A program made the translations under genes and the position numbers. Below are positions 1-7,693 of a DNA stretch of 64,000 bases, piece after piece. The DNA comes from Mycolicibacterium phocaicum (GTDB taxonomy: Bacteria > Actinomycetota > Actinomycetes > Mycobacteriales > Mycobacteriaceae): positions 3,224,001-3,288,000 of the forward strand of contig NZ_AP022616.1 in assembly GCF_010731115.1 (NCBI RefSeq), written 5' to 3'. Positions within the stretch are counted from its first letter, which is position 1; each line of letters begins with the position of its first letter. A model generated the notes under the pieces. The model saw only the letters and a program-made list of their open reading frames with translations, had not been told where the DNA came from and did no database searches.

Positions 1-2
1 GG

Positions 3-167
3 CAGCGCGATTTCTTCGACTTCGGCCACGTGCAGAAGCTCTATTTGGACCTGATGACCGCCGGCAAATTGTCCAAGGGCATGCAGCAGCGCATCCAGCG
101 CAGCCTGGCCGGCGAGCAGCTGCCGGGCTACTACCCGCTGGGTGAGGCCCCCGTCCCGATCTGGTGA
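3..167 (+). CDS. C-terminal part of a gene cut by the window edge
   Basis: An open frame runs from the left edge to a TGA at 165-167 and encodes the last 54 residues of a protein ending in GEAPVPIW. No domain is recognisable in this stretch. In M. tuberculosis the gene upstream of the adhB orthologue is the conserved hypothetical Rv0762c in the cyp51 cluster, so this is probably its counterpart; that is an inference from gene order only. A 96-base gap containing a candidate KstR operator separates it from adhB, so adhB can be started independently. Confidence 0.55.
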   Translation, partial: QRDFFDFGHVQKLYLDLMTAGKLSKGMQQRIQRSLAGEQLPGYYPLGEAPVPIW

Positions 168-233
168 AAAACCGGCCAAGCAGTTGGTTGGGGGGTGGGG
201 TGTGACGAACGTAACTTTTACCTCTACGCTAAC

Positions 234-247
234 TGAAACAGGTTCTA
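234..247. promoter_or_regulatory. Candidate KstR operator upstream of adhB
   Basis: TGAAACAGGTTCTA fits the KstR consensus TNNAACNNGTTNNA at every fixed position. It lies just upstream of the adhB ribosome binding site (GGAAGG, 250-255) and GTG start, where a bound repressor would block initiation. Two further matches occur upstream of the lipid-metabolism operons near 7.4-7.7 kb. Binding by KstR is inferred from the motif. Confidence 0.6.
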
Positions 248-263
248 GTGGAAGGCGCATGCG

Positions 264-1394
264 GTGAAGACAAAAGGTGCTCTCATCTGGGAGTTCAATC
301 AGCCGTGGTCGATCGAGGAGATCGAGATCGGCGACCCCGTCAAGGACGAGGTCAAGATCCAGATGGAAGCCTCGGGCATGTGCCACTCCGACCACCACCT
401 GGTGACCGGCGACATCCCGATGGCTGGGTTCCCTGTTCTCGGCGGCCACGAGGGCGCCGGCATCGTGGTCGAGGTCGGCCCGGGCGTGGACCACATCGCC
501 GTCGGCGACCACGTCGTGCTGTCGTTCATCCCGTCGTGTGGTGAATGTCCGTCGTGTCAGGCCGGCATGCGCAACCTGTGCGACCTGGGCATGTACCTGT
601 TGACCGGCACCGCGGTTTCCGACGGCACCAACCGCGTGCACGCCGCCGACGGCACGCCGGTGATCCCGATGACGCTGCTGGGCACATTCAGCCCGTACAT
701 GGTGGTGCACAAGAGCTCGGTGGTGAAGATCGACCCGACCATCCCGTTCGAGGTCGCCTGCCTGGTCGGGTGCGGCGTCACCACGGGCTACGGCTCGGCG
801 GTCCGCAGTGGTGACGTCCGTCCCGGCGATGACGTCTGCATCGTCGGTGTCGGCGGTGTGGGCACGGGTGCACTGCAGGGTGCTCTCAACGCCGGTGCAC
901 GCAATGTGTTCGTCGTGGATCCCGTTGAGTTCAAACGCGACAACGCCCTCAAGTTCGGTGCCACGCATGCCTACCCCGACATCTTCAGCGCCATGGCCGG
1001 CGTTGCCGAGGTCACCGAGGGCCGCATGGCCACCAAGACCATCGTCACCGTCGGTGAGCTGCACGGCGAGGACATCGACAACTACCTCAACATCACCAGC
1101 AAGGGCGGCACCTGCGTGGTGACCGCGGTCGCGAACATGGCCAGCCTGGACGTGAAGCTGAACCTGTCGATGCTGACCTTGATGCAGAAGCGCCTGCAGG
1201 GCACCATCTTCGGTGGCGGCAACCCGCACCACGACATCCCGTCACTGCTGGCCATGTACAAGGCCGGCCGCCTCAACCTCGACGACATGGTCACCCGCCA
1301 GTACAAGCTGGAGCAGATCAACGACGGCTACCGGGACATGCTGGAGGGCCGCAACATCCGCGGTGTCATCCGGTACACCGACGCCGACCGCTGA
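264..1394 (+). CDS. adhB: NDMA-dependent zinc alcohol dehydrogenase AdhB
   Basis: Medium-chain, zinc-dependent alcohol dehydrogenase of the Rv0761c/AdhB type (376 aa), a cytoplasmic enzyme oxidising alcohols or aldehydes with a tightly held nicotinamide cofactor. The start is GTG with GGAAGG eight bases upstream. The N-terminal GroES-like half has the catalytic zinc ligands in GMCHSDHH and GGHEGAG. The structural zinc site is the four-cysteine loop CGECPSCQAGMRNLC near residues 93-107. The Rossmann half has the glycine-rich VGVGGVG near residue 195. The C-terminal motif NIRGVIRYTD closely matches the mycobacterial orthologue. It is followed by a terminator and the SnoaL-fold gene, as in M. 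tuberculosis. A KstR-type site in its promoter suggests sterol-responsive control. The physiological substrate is not shown by the sequence. Confidence 0.93.
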   Translation: MKTKGALIWEFNQPWSIEEIEIGDPVKDEVKIQMEASGMCHSDHHLVTGDIPMAGFPVLGGHEGAGIVVEVGPGVDHIAVGDHVVLSFIPSCGECPSCQAGMRNLCDLGMYLLTGTAVSDGTNRVHAADGTPVIPMTLLGTFSPYMVVHKSSVVKIDPTIPFEVACLVGCGVTTGYGSAVRSGDVRPGDDVCIVGVGGVGTGALQGALNAGARNVFVVDPVEFKRDNALKFGATHAYPDIFSAMAGVAEVTEGRMATKTIVTVGELHGEDIDNYLNITSKGGTCVVTAVANMASLDVKLNLSMLTLMQKRLQGTIFGGGNPHHDIPSLLAMYKAGRLNLDDMVTRQYKLEQINDGYRDMLEGRNIRGVIRYTDADR

Positions 1395-1412
1395 GCGAGA
1401 CGCACCAACCCG

Positions 1413-1444
1413 AAACGGCATTCCACCTGCTGGAATGCCGTTTT
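1413..1444 (+). terminator. Intrinsic-type hairpin between adhB and the SnoaL gene
   Basis: Perfect 13-bp arms (1413-1425 and 1431-1443) enclose the loop CCTGC, and the right arm ends in a T run (1441-1444). The hairpin starts 18 bases after the adhB stop and ends 24 bases before the next start codon. It looks like a terminator or attenuator that lowers expression of the downstream gene relative to adhB. Confidence 0.75.
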
Positions 1445-1467
1445 GGCATGAAATGGAAGGAAATCCC

Positions 1468-1890
1468 TTGTCCGACAATCCCGTTGTCACCGCCTCGCAG
1501 TCGTCGTGGCGTTGCGTCCAGAGCCACGACCGCGAGGGCTGGCTGGCCCTGATGGCCGACGACATCGTCGTCGAAGACCCCATCGGCGAGGCCGTCACCA
1601 ACCCCGACGGCACCGGCGTCAAGGGCAAGGAGGCCCTGGCCGCCTTCTACGACACCAACATCGGGCCCAACCAGCTGACGGTCACGTGCGAGGAGACGTT
1701 CCCGTCGAGCTCACCCGACGAGATCGCCTACATCCTGGTGCTGCGCACCGAATTTCCGAACGGTTTCGTGGCCAGCGTCCGTGGCGTCTTCACCTACAAG
1801 GTCAACGCCGAGGGGCTCATCACCAATCTGCGCGGCTACTGGAACCTCGAGGCCATGACGTTCGAGCAGACCGCCGATCAGACCAACTGA
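1468..1890 (+). CDS. SnoaL/NTF2-like protein (Rv0760c type)
   Basis: A 140-residue single-domain protein of the SnoaL/ketosteroid-isomerase fold. It resembles mycobacterial Rv0760c in the blocks SQSSWRCVQ, LMADDIVVEDPIG, CEETFPSSSPDE and LRGYWNLEAMTF. Members bind hydrophobic, often steroid-like ligands in a conical alpha+beta pocket; catalysis is not certain for this subgroup. The TTG at 1468 is preferred because GGAAGG sits seven bases upstream. An in-frame ATG at 1453 overlaps that Shine-Dalgarno sequence. The gene follows adhB after a strong hairpin, and its 3' end overlaps the convergent epimerase gene by 13 bases. A steroid or lipid role is inferred from fold and neighbours. Confidence 0.85.
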   Translation: MSDNPVVTASQSSWRCVQSHDREGWLALMADDIVVEDPIGEAVTNPDGTGVKGKEALAAFYDTNIGPNQLTVTCEETFPSSSPDEIAYILVLRTEFPNGFVASVRGVFTYKVNAEGLITNLRGYWNLEAMTFEQTADQTN

Positions 1891-2876
1891 TTGTCGGCGT
1901 AGAACCGGGCCGCGCGGCGAATCGCATTCACCGTCGGCTCCGGTTCCCAGCCCAGTTCCCGCCGCGCCTTGCTGTTGGCGGCCGGTGACGTCATGTGCAG
2001 CAACCGCGTGATGGTGACCAGCGGCGGAATCTTGCCCGGGCGCAGCGCGCGCAACGGCTGCGTGGCGTAGGCACCGGCGTACATCGCGGCCTTTGGCACC
2101 CCGAATCGTGGTGGCGGCACGCCGATTTCGTCGGCCGCCGTCTCCAGGATGGTGCGCAGTGTCAGGTAGCTCTCTGAGATGATGTAGCGCTCGCCGACGC
2201 GGCCGCGCTCGGCGCCCAGGAGCAGCGCGCGGGCGGCGTCCTCGATACCGACCACTTCCGCGGCCGCATCCGAGGCATAGAACCGCATCCGGCCGGCCGC
2301 GGTGCGCGCCACGATCTCACCGTGCGGCGTCGGCTGCCAGTCCCGTGGACCGTAGGTGTTCGACACGCACATCGCTACGGCCGGTAGTCCCCGCTGCGTC
2401 GCCGCGTCCAGCACGAGTTGTTCTGCGGCACGCCGTGATCGGACGTAGTCACCGCCCTTGTCCGCCCAGTTGAACGGGGTGTCCTCATCGACGACCGACC
2501 CGTCACCGCTGACGGCGATGGTGCAGATGGTGCTGACGAACACGAACTTGTCGAGGCCGGCGTCCACCGCGATGTCCAGCACCTGACGCAGTCCGTCGAC
2601 ATTGGTCCGGAACAACGGCGCCGGGTCGGGCAGCATGGCCCGGGCGTCCACGACGCAGTAGAAGACGACGTCCCGGTCGGCCATCGCGGCCCGCACCGCG
2701 TCGTCATCGAAAATGTCTCCGTAGCAACGCTCGACGTCGAGGTCATCGATGCCGCGGGTCGAGCTGGTCTGCCGCAGCAGCACCCGGACGTCGTCGCCGC
2801 GTTCGACGAGCTGCCGCGTCACGTGGGAGCCGAGGAAGCCACTGGCTCCCATCACCAGTGACCTGCGCGGTGCCAT
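1878..2876 (-). CDS. NAD-dependent epimerase/extended SDR, atypical YxxxR
   Basis: Extended short-chain dehydrogenase/epimerase-family protein (332 aa), the last gene of a four-gene leftward operon. The Rossmann motif GASGFLG (residues 10-16) binds the dinucleotide, and Ser115-Thr116 sit at the usual catalytic serine position. The tyrosine motif reads Y144-V-R-S-R148, so the normally invariant lysine of YxxxK is arginine. Activity may therefore be altered, or the domain may be mainly binding. The ATG shares one base with the stop of the upstream SDR gene (TGATG), which implies translational coupling. Related proteins act on sterol or sugar-nucleotide substrates; position beside a thiolase and an MMPL transporter favours lipid metabolism. 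The substrate is unknown. Confidence 0.8.
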   Translation of the reverse strand: MAPRRSLVMGASGFLGSHVTRQLVERGDDVRVLLRQTSSTRGIDDLDVERCYGDIFDDDAVRAAMADRDVVFYCVVDARAMLPDPAPLFRTNVDGLRQVLDIAVDAGLDKFVFVSTICTIAVSGDGSVVDEDTPFNWADKGGDYVRSRRAAEQLVLDAATQRGLPAVAMCVSNTYGPRDWQPTPHGEIVARTAAGRMRFYASDAAAEVVGIEDAARALLLGAERGRVGERYIISESYLTLRTILETAADEIGVPPPRFGVPKAAMYAGAYATQPLRALRPGKIPPLVTITRLLHMTSPAANSKARRELGWEPEPTVNAIRRAARFYADNQLV

Positions 2877-3850
2877 CAGGCGCGCGGCCCGACCGGCTGA
2901 CCGAGCAGGCGGTCCGGCTGCGACCACCACGGCGCGGCGTCGGACTCGCCGATGCCGGTGATGTCGTTGGCCTCGACGAAGTACTCGTGCACCCGCTCGG
3001 GGGCGACGGCCGGTGCGCGCTTGCCCCATTTCACCGACAGGAAGCCGCTGTCCCCCATCGATTTCTGGTGCAGCACGTAGGGAGACATCGAGCGCGCACC
3101 ACGGCCGACGGTGACCCCGCCGAACGTCCATGCGATGTACGGCAGCACCCGGCGCCAGTACACCTGACTGAACTGACCGCGCTCCCGCAGGATGTTCGTG
3201 CCCGGCATCACGCCCGGATCGAAGTACGCCGCGGACATGCCCTCGGGCACCAGCCGTCCCGTCGCGCGCGACAGGTAGAACAGGCCGAGCTTGGTGCGCG
3301 CGTACGCCTGCACACCGTCATCGCTGGGCAGACACTGCTCGGCGAGGGGCTTCCATTCCGCGGTCTTCACCCGCGCCAGCCGCTGGAACAGCGTCTGGCG
3401 AATCGTCGGTGACCCGACGATCATCACCCGGGCATCGGCTGCCAGTTGCGGGCTGATGCGTGCCAGTAGCGCGTGCGGGCCGAAAAGGTTGGTGGCGACG
3501 GTCAATTCGATGCCGTCGGGACTGAGTTCGTGGGCGTCGTTGCGCAGCACCGCGGCATTGAGCACGACGGTGCTGAGCGGCGGGATGACGCCGTCCGTCA
3601 CCAAGCGGGCGATGTCCGCGGCGGCACGGCGCACACTTTCCTGCGAGCCCTGATCGCACACCACGATGTGGGTGGTGCCACCGGCGGCGCGGTCGCCGAG
3701 CAGTGCCTTGAGCTCCTCGCCCCGCTCGGCGTTCCGGACGGGCAGCACGCAGTGCCAGCCCGGCGTTCCCACGATCCGTTGCGCCAGTCCGAGGCCCAGC
3801 CCGGAGGTGGCGCCCGTCAACAGCAGACTGCGGGTTTCCATCTGATTCAT
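2876..3850 (-). CDS. Short-chain dehydrogenase/reductase
   Basis: Classical-type SDR oxidoreductase of 324 aa, cytoplasmic. The cofactor motif is TGATSGLG near the N terminus. The catalytic Ser lies in MIVGSPTIRQ and the Tyr/Lys pair in YARTK. Longer sequence after the active site suggests a protochlorophyllide-reductase-like or retinol-dehydrogenase-like subgroup. The start at 3850 is chosen because its ATG shares one base with the stop of the MMPL gene (TGATG), the same arrangement as at its own 3' end. An ATG three codons downstream is possible. It is the third gene of the thiolase-MMPL-SDR-epimerase operon, which points to redox chemistry on a lipid intermediate. The substrate cannot be read from the sequence. 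Confidence 0.82.
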   Translation of the reverse strand: MNQMETRSLLLTGATSGLGLGLAQRIVGTPGWHCVLPVRNAERGEELKALLGDRAAGGTTHIVVCDQGSQESVRRAAADIARLVTDGVIPPLSTVVLNAAVLRNDAHELSPDGIELTVATNLFGPHALLARISPQLAADARVMIVGSPTIRQTLFQRLARVKTAEWKPLAEQCLPSDDGVQAYARTKLGLFYLSRATGRLVPEGMSAAYFDPGVMPGTNILRERGQFSQVYWRRVLPYIAWTFGGVTVGRGARSMSPYVLHQKSMGDSGFLSVKWGKRAPAVAPERVHEYFVEANDITGIGESDAAPWWSQPDRLLGQPVGPRA

Positions 3851-6069
3851 CACCCGACTTCCGCTGGAACCGACGAATTGCTGCACGGTGCAACCTCATT
3901 CAGCCCGATGCGGGCATGCAGGCGAGCCAGCGGCGCGGGCGCCCACCAGTTGGCCTTGCCCAGCAGCACCATGACGGCCGGTAGCAGGACAGTGCGAATC
4001 ACGATGGCGTCCACCAGGATCGCGACCGCCAGCCCGAACCCGAAGATGCGCAGGAACGACACCTGGGAGGCCACCAGTCCGGCGAAAGTAATCGCCATGA
4101 CGAGCGCCGCGGCAGTGACGATGCGGCCGGTGCCGGCCAGACCGAGAGCCACCGATTCGCGGCCGGCCGCATCGGATCTGTCCGAGGCGAGCCAGAATTC
4201 GCGGATGCGGGCGATGATGAACACCTCGTAGTCCATCGACAGCCCGAACGCGACGCAGAACATCAACACCGGCATGGTCGACACCAGAGTGCCCACCACC
4301 GTGGTGCCCAGCCCGCCCAGGTGCCCCTCCTGGAAGATCCACACCAGCGCCCCGAACGTCGCGGTGAGCGACAAGGCGTTGAGCACCAACGCCTTCAGCG
4401 GGATGATCACGCTGCCGCTCAACAGGAACAGCAGGACGAACATCACCGCCGCGATCAACCCGAGCATGGTCGGCACCCGGCTTGCGATGGCCTCGACGCC
4501 ATCGCGGTTGGACTGCGCGGCTCCCGTGAACAGTGGCGTCATCCCGGCCGGCGGCGGCACGGCGTGCAGCCGGTCCAGCGCTTCGTCCGACGCTGCGCTG
4601 AACGGCAGCGTCGTGGTGGTCACGGTCAGGAAGCTGGCGTCTTTCCCGGTCCCGGCCTCGTGGCCGGCGGGTCCGATCGCGCGTCCACCGGCATAGGTGG
4701 CACCCGGCCCGGCCGCGGCCACCACCGTCGGCACCTTGGACAACTCCGCGGCGTAGGCGTCGATGGCAGCATTGTCTCGCGTTCCGTTGCCGTGCAACAG
4801 CACGATGTGCACCGGCAGGCCGGCGTCCTGCGTGAAGTCACTGCGCATGTGGTCACCCACCTGCCGGGCCGACGATGTGGTCGGCAGGATGCGGTCGTCG
4901 GGGAAGCCGAATTTGATGTTGAGGAACGGCAGTCCGACGATCACCAGCGGAATCAACGTGACGGCCGCCGCGATGCGAGGCCGGCGCATGACGGCGTGTG
5001 TCCAGGTGTACCAACGGGATTCGGTGAGCGGGCCACGCTGGCCCGGCTTGCCGATCCGCTTGCCAGCCAGCCGGATGGCAGCAGGCGTGATGACGAGCGC
5101 GGCAAGAGCCGCCATGGCCACCACCGACACCGCGCCGTACGCGAACGACCGCAGGAAGTACATCGGGAAGACCGCCATGGTCGCGAGGCACAGCGCGACC
5201 GTCGCGGCCGAGAACACCACCGTCCGGCCGGCGGTGCGCATGGTGCGCCGCAACGCCTCGTCGGGGTGGGAGCCGTCGCCGATCTCCTCGCGGTACCTGC
5301 TCACCAATAGCAGTGAGTAGTCGATCGCCAAGGCCAGCCCCAGTGCCACGGCGAGGTTGAGCGCGAACACCGAGACGTCGACGAACTCGGCCAGAACCCG
5401 CAGAATCGCAACGGAACCCGAGATCGCGAACGCCCCGACTGCGAGCGGCACCAGCGCTGCAACGACACCACCGAAAACCCACACCAGCACCAGGAACGTC
5501 AGCGGCAGCACGATTGCCTCGCTGAGCGTCAGGTCATGCCGGCTCTGCTCGTTGACCGCGGAATACACGGCTCCCGGACCGCCCGCCGAGATGGTCAGCC
5601 CCGGATCACGTTGCCCGACATAGCGTTCCACCAACGTGGTCGAGGACGCGATGCCGGTGGTCTCGTTGCCGTCCATGAACGCGATGACCAGCGCGGAGCG
5701 GCCGTCCTTGCTGACCAGACCGGCCGCGACCGGGTCGGGCGCCTCGAACGGTGACAGCACCCGCGCGACGTGCTCGGTGCCGCGCAGCTCGGTGACCAGC
5801 CGGTCGACCGCCGCGCGCACTGGCGCCGAGGCCACCGGTTCCTTCGCCTGCACCAGCAGGTTGAGGTTGACGAAGCCGCGGTGAAACTCTTCGGTGAGCA
5901 CCTTGTTGGCGCGGTTGGACTGGGCGTCGGGGTCGGTGAAGCCGCCTGCGCCGAGCAGGTCCGCGACGGGCGCGGACAGGATGCCGAAGAGCGACATCAG
6001 CACCACAGTGGCAAGGAGAATCCTTTTGGGCGCGGCGATCACCACGCGCGAGATCAGATCGAGCATCAT
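3850..6069 (-). CDS. MMPL/RND family lipid transporter
   Basis: Inner-membrane RND transporter of the MmpL family (739 aa, shorter than the roughly 950-aa mycobacterial MmpL3/MmpL4 types). Two homologous halves each have one N-terminal helix, a periplasmic porter domain (about residues 40-180 and 390-530) and a five-helix bundle. The proton-relay Asp-Tyr pairs are present in both halves: D250-Y251 in AIDYSLLL and D613-Y614 in SMDYEVF. Both halves therefore look functional. The ATG at 6069 overlaps the thiolase stop (ATGA), so the two are translationally coupled. An accessory MmpS gene is absent. Association with a thiolase and two SDRs suggests export or import of a lipid made or broken down by this operon; the cargo is inferred, not shown. 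Confidence 0.88.
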   Translation of the reverse strand: MMLDLISRVVIAAPKRILLATVVLMSLFGILSAPVADLLGAGGFTDPDAQSNRANKVLTEEFHRGFVNLNLLVQAKEPVASAPVRAAVDRLVTELRGTEHVARVLSPFEAPDPVAAGLVSKDGRSALVIAFMDGNETTGIASSTTLVERYVGQRDPGLTISAGGPGAVYSAVNEQSRHDLTLSEAIVLPLTFLVLVWVFGGVVAALVPLAVGAFAISGSVAILRVLAEFVDVSVFALNLAVALGLALAIDYSLLLVSRYREEIGDGSHPDEALRRTMRTAGRTVVFSAATVALCLATMAVFPMYFLRSFAYGAVSVVAMAALAALVITPAAIRLAGKRIGKPGQRGPLTESRWYTWTHAVMRRPRIAAAVTLIPLVIVGLPFLNIKFGFPDDRILPTTSSARQVGDHMRSDFTQDAGLPVHIVLLHGNGTRDNAAIDAYAAELSKVPTVVAAAGPGATYAGGRAIGPAGHEAGTGKDASFLTVTTTTLPFSAASDEALDRLHAVPPPAGMTPLFTGAAQSNRDGVEAIASRVPTMLGLIAAVMFVLLFLLSGSVIIPLKALVLNALSLTATFGALVWIFQEGHLGGLGTTVVGTLVSTMPVLMFCVAFGLSMDYEVFIIARIREFWLASDRSDAAGRESVALGLAGTGRIVTAAALVMAITFAGLVASQVSFLRIFGFGLAVAILVDAIVIRTVLLPAVMVLLGKANWWAPAPLARLHARIGLNEVAPCSNSSVPAEVG

Positions 6070-7232
6070 GCCGCCGGCGGGAAGACGTTGAGCACGACGG
6101 CGGCGCCGAGGCCACCCGCACTGACGATCGCGCCCGCGCCGATGCCGCCGCCGCGGCGCTGCAGTTCGTTGATCAAGGTGCCGGCCACGCGGGTACCGGA
6201 GGCGCCATAGGGGTGGCCGAGTGCCAGGCCGCCGCCATGCACGTTGAGCCGGTCGCGGCTGATGTTCAGCGAGCGCTCGTAGGCGATGCCGATCGAGGCG
6301 TAGGAGTCGTGGACGTCGTAGAGGTCGACGGCCGCGGTGCTGATGCCGGCGCCGTCGAGGGCCCGCCGGGTGGCGGTGATCGCCGCGTCGGTGGCGCGCT
6401 CGGGCTCGGAGCCCACGACCGACCAGCCGATGATCTCGGCCAACGGTGTCAGGCCGTGCAATGACGCGAAGTCCGGGTCACAGATCATCATCGCGGCGGC
6501 GCCGTCGGTCAGGCCCGTCTGATTGCCGGGCGTCACCGTGCAGTCCTCACCGAGGAACGACGTCAGTGCGGACAGGTTGGTCATGTTGAATTCGCGGCAT
6601 GGCAGCTCGTCGGCGAAAACCTCTGTGCCGTCGACGGTTACCGCAACCTTCTCGGCATCCAGGACGCCGCCCTCGATCGCATCGGAGGCCAGCGTATGCG
6701 CCCGGGCCGACCACTCGTCGACCTCTTCACGCGTCAGGCCGAACTGCCGCGCGGTGCCTTCACCGAGGGTCCGGGCCAGGTCGAGCGCGGGCATCTCACC
6801 GATACCCGGATGCATCGGGGCGATCTGGGTGTCGGTGATCCCCGTAGCCGCGAAGTGCGGACCGGCCAGCGGCGACGCCGACGGCGTGTTCAGACCGCCG
6901 GCGATGACGCACTTGCCCATGCCCGCCTTGATGGTCGCCACCGCCTGGTGCATCGCCATCATTCCCGACGCGCACCAGCCGCCGACCGCGACCGCGGGGG
7001 TGTCCAGCGGCAGTCCCATGTCCAGGGCCGAGTAGCGGGCGATACAGCCGCCGCCCTGCAGCACCTCACCGAGCACGATGTTGTCGATCAGTTCGGGGTC
7101 GACACCCGAGCGGTTGATCACCTCGCGGATCACGGTGCTCGCCAGGTCGAACTCAGAAACGTTGGCCAGTCCACCTACCAGCGAACGCGTGAACGGGGTC
7201 CGCGCATACGCAACGACTACGGGATTGGTCAA
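6066..7232 (-). CDS. Thiolase-family protein with non-canonical active-site motifs
   Basis: Thiolase-fold protein (388 aa), presumably cleaving or condensing acyl-CoA beta-keto units. The nucleophile motif CxS is present (C87-A-S in GGWCASGM) and so is GHP (339-341). The third motif reads HDSY (308-311), closer to SCP2-thiolase HDCF than to NEAF. The CxG motif that supplies the second catalytic cysteine reads SAG (371-373). It may therefore be a specialised thiolase or condensing enzyme. The start is taken as TTG 7232 because GAGGAGG lies nine bases upstream; an in-frame TTG at 7253 lies before that site. It heads the operon thiolase-MMPL-SDR-epimerase, with a KstR-like site in the long upstream region. 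Confidence 0.82.
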   Translation of the reverse strand: MTNPVVVAYARTPFTRSLVGGLANVSEFDLASTVIREVINRSGVDPELIDNIVLGEVLQGGGCIARYSALDMGLPLDTPAVAVGGWCASGMMAMHQAVATIKAGMGKCVIAGGLNTPSASPLAGPHFAATGITDTQIAPMHPGIGEMPALDLARTLGEGTARQFGLTREEVDEWSARAHTLASDAIEGGVLDAEKVAVTVDGTEVFADELPCREFNMTNLSALTSFLGEDCTVTPGNQTGLTDGAAAMMICDPDFASLHGLTPLAEIIGWSVVGSEPERATDAAITATRRALDGAGISTAAVDLYDVHDSYASIGIAYERSLNISRDRLNVHGGGLALGHPYGASGTRVAGTLINELQRRGGGIGAGAIVSAGGLGAAVVLNVFPPAA

Positions 7233-7450
7233 GGTTCTTGTCCTCCTCGGCAACGACGTCCGCTTGTGGCACCGCGCAATCCGCGGACTGCCCAGAACTG
7301 TCGTGTGCGCGCGGACATAACGGCATGGCTGTTCTTCGTTGTGCTGATTTCAGCAACTAACGGCAATAGTTTGTAGCACGCAAATCGACCGCGGTCTATA
7401 TTCCATCAACGTAAATATCCACGTCAGCAGCGTTAATTATGGATTTAGCG

Positions 7451-7471
7451 AACTAGTTAGAACTTGTTTCA
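7451..7471. promoter_or_regulatory. Candidate tandem KstR operator
   Basis: TAGAACTTGTTTCA (7458-7471) matches TNNAACNNGTTNNA at all fixed positions. A second core, AACTAGTT (7451-7458), lies exactly ten bases upstream, which is one helical turn, and lacks only the leading T. The pair sits in the AT-rich centre of the divergent region and could serve the thiolase operon. Regulator identity is inferred from the motif. Confidence 0.55.
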
Positions 7472-7671
7472 ATAATTGCTCACGGCAAGTATCGATGTAA
7501 CCCCCATCACAGTCGGAACGGCGTTGGCGCACAACCGATAACAGCGTTTCGAACACCATTTGCCGATGCGGTGGATCGGGCCCTTGACCGCGCAGTCAGT
7601 TCGGTGAACCCTGCCGCTGTGGCAAACCACCGACTGCCATCACAGCAAACTCTGGGCTCGACAGCATCCGG

Positions 7672-7685
7672 TAGAACATGTTCTA
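7672..7685. promoter_or_regulatory. Candidate KstR operator, perfect palindrome
   Basis: TAGAACATGTTCTA is a perfect 14-bp palindrome and a full match to the KstR consensus. It ends eight bases before the ATG of the thioesterase gene, where binding would block transcription of the thioesterase-SDR-P450-crotonase-HIT operon. Confidence 0.65.
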
Positions 7686-7693
7686 GTAGCGGC

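Larger units (their letters stand above)
7233..7693. other. Divergent regulatory region between two lipid operons
   Basis: No convincing gene is seen in this 461-base stretch. The centre (about 7370-7480) is markedly AT-richer than its surroundings and probably holds divergent promoters for the thiolase operon (minus) and the thioesterase operon (plus). Three KstR-type AAC-N2-GTT cores are present: 7451-7458, 7461-7468 and the perfect palindrome at 7672-7685. An open frame continuing upstream of the thioesterase ATG runs through the last palindrome and is judged non-coding. Confidence 0.6.

Noticed and set aside
4321..5310. Long frame antisense to the MMPL gene
   Set aside because: The MMPL protein has both D-Y proton-relay motifs and full topology; the antisense product is Arg/His-rich nonsense.
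7571..7693. 41-codon N-terminal extension of the thioesterase gene
   Set aside because: The extension contains the perfect KstR-type palindrome immediately before the internal ATG and no homologous protein sequence, so the region is read as promoter.
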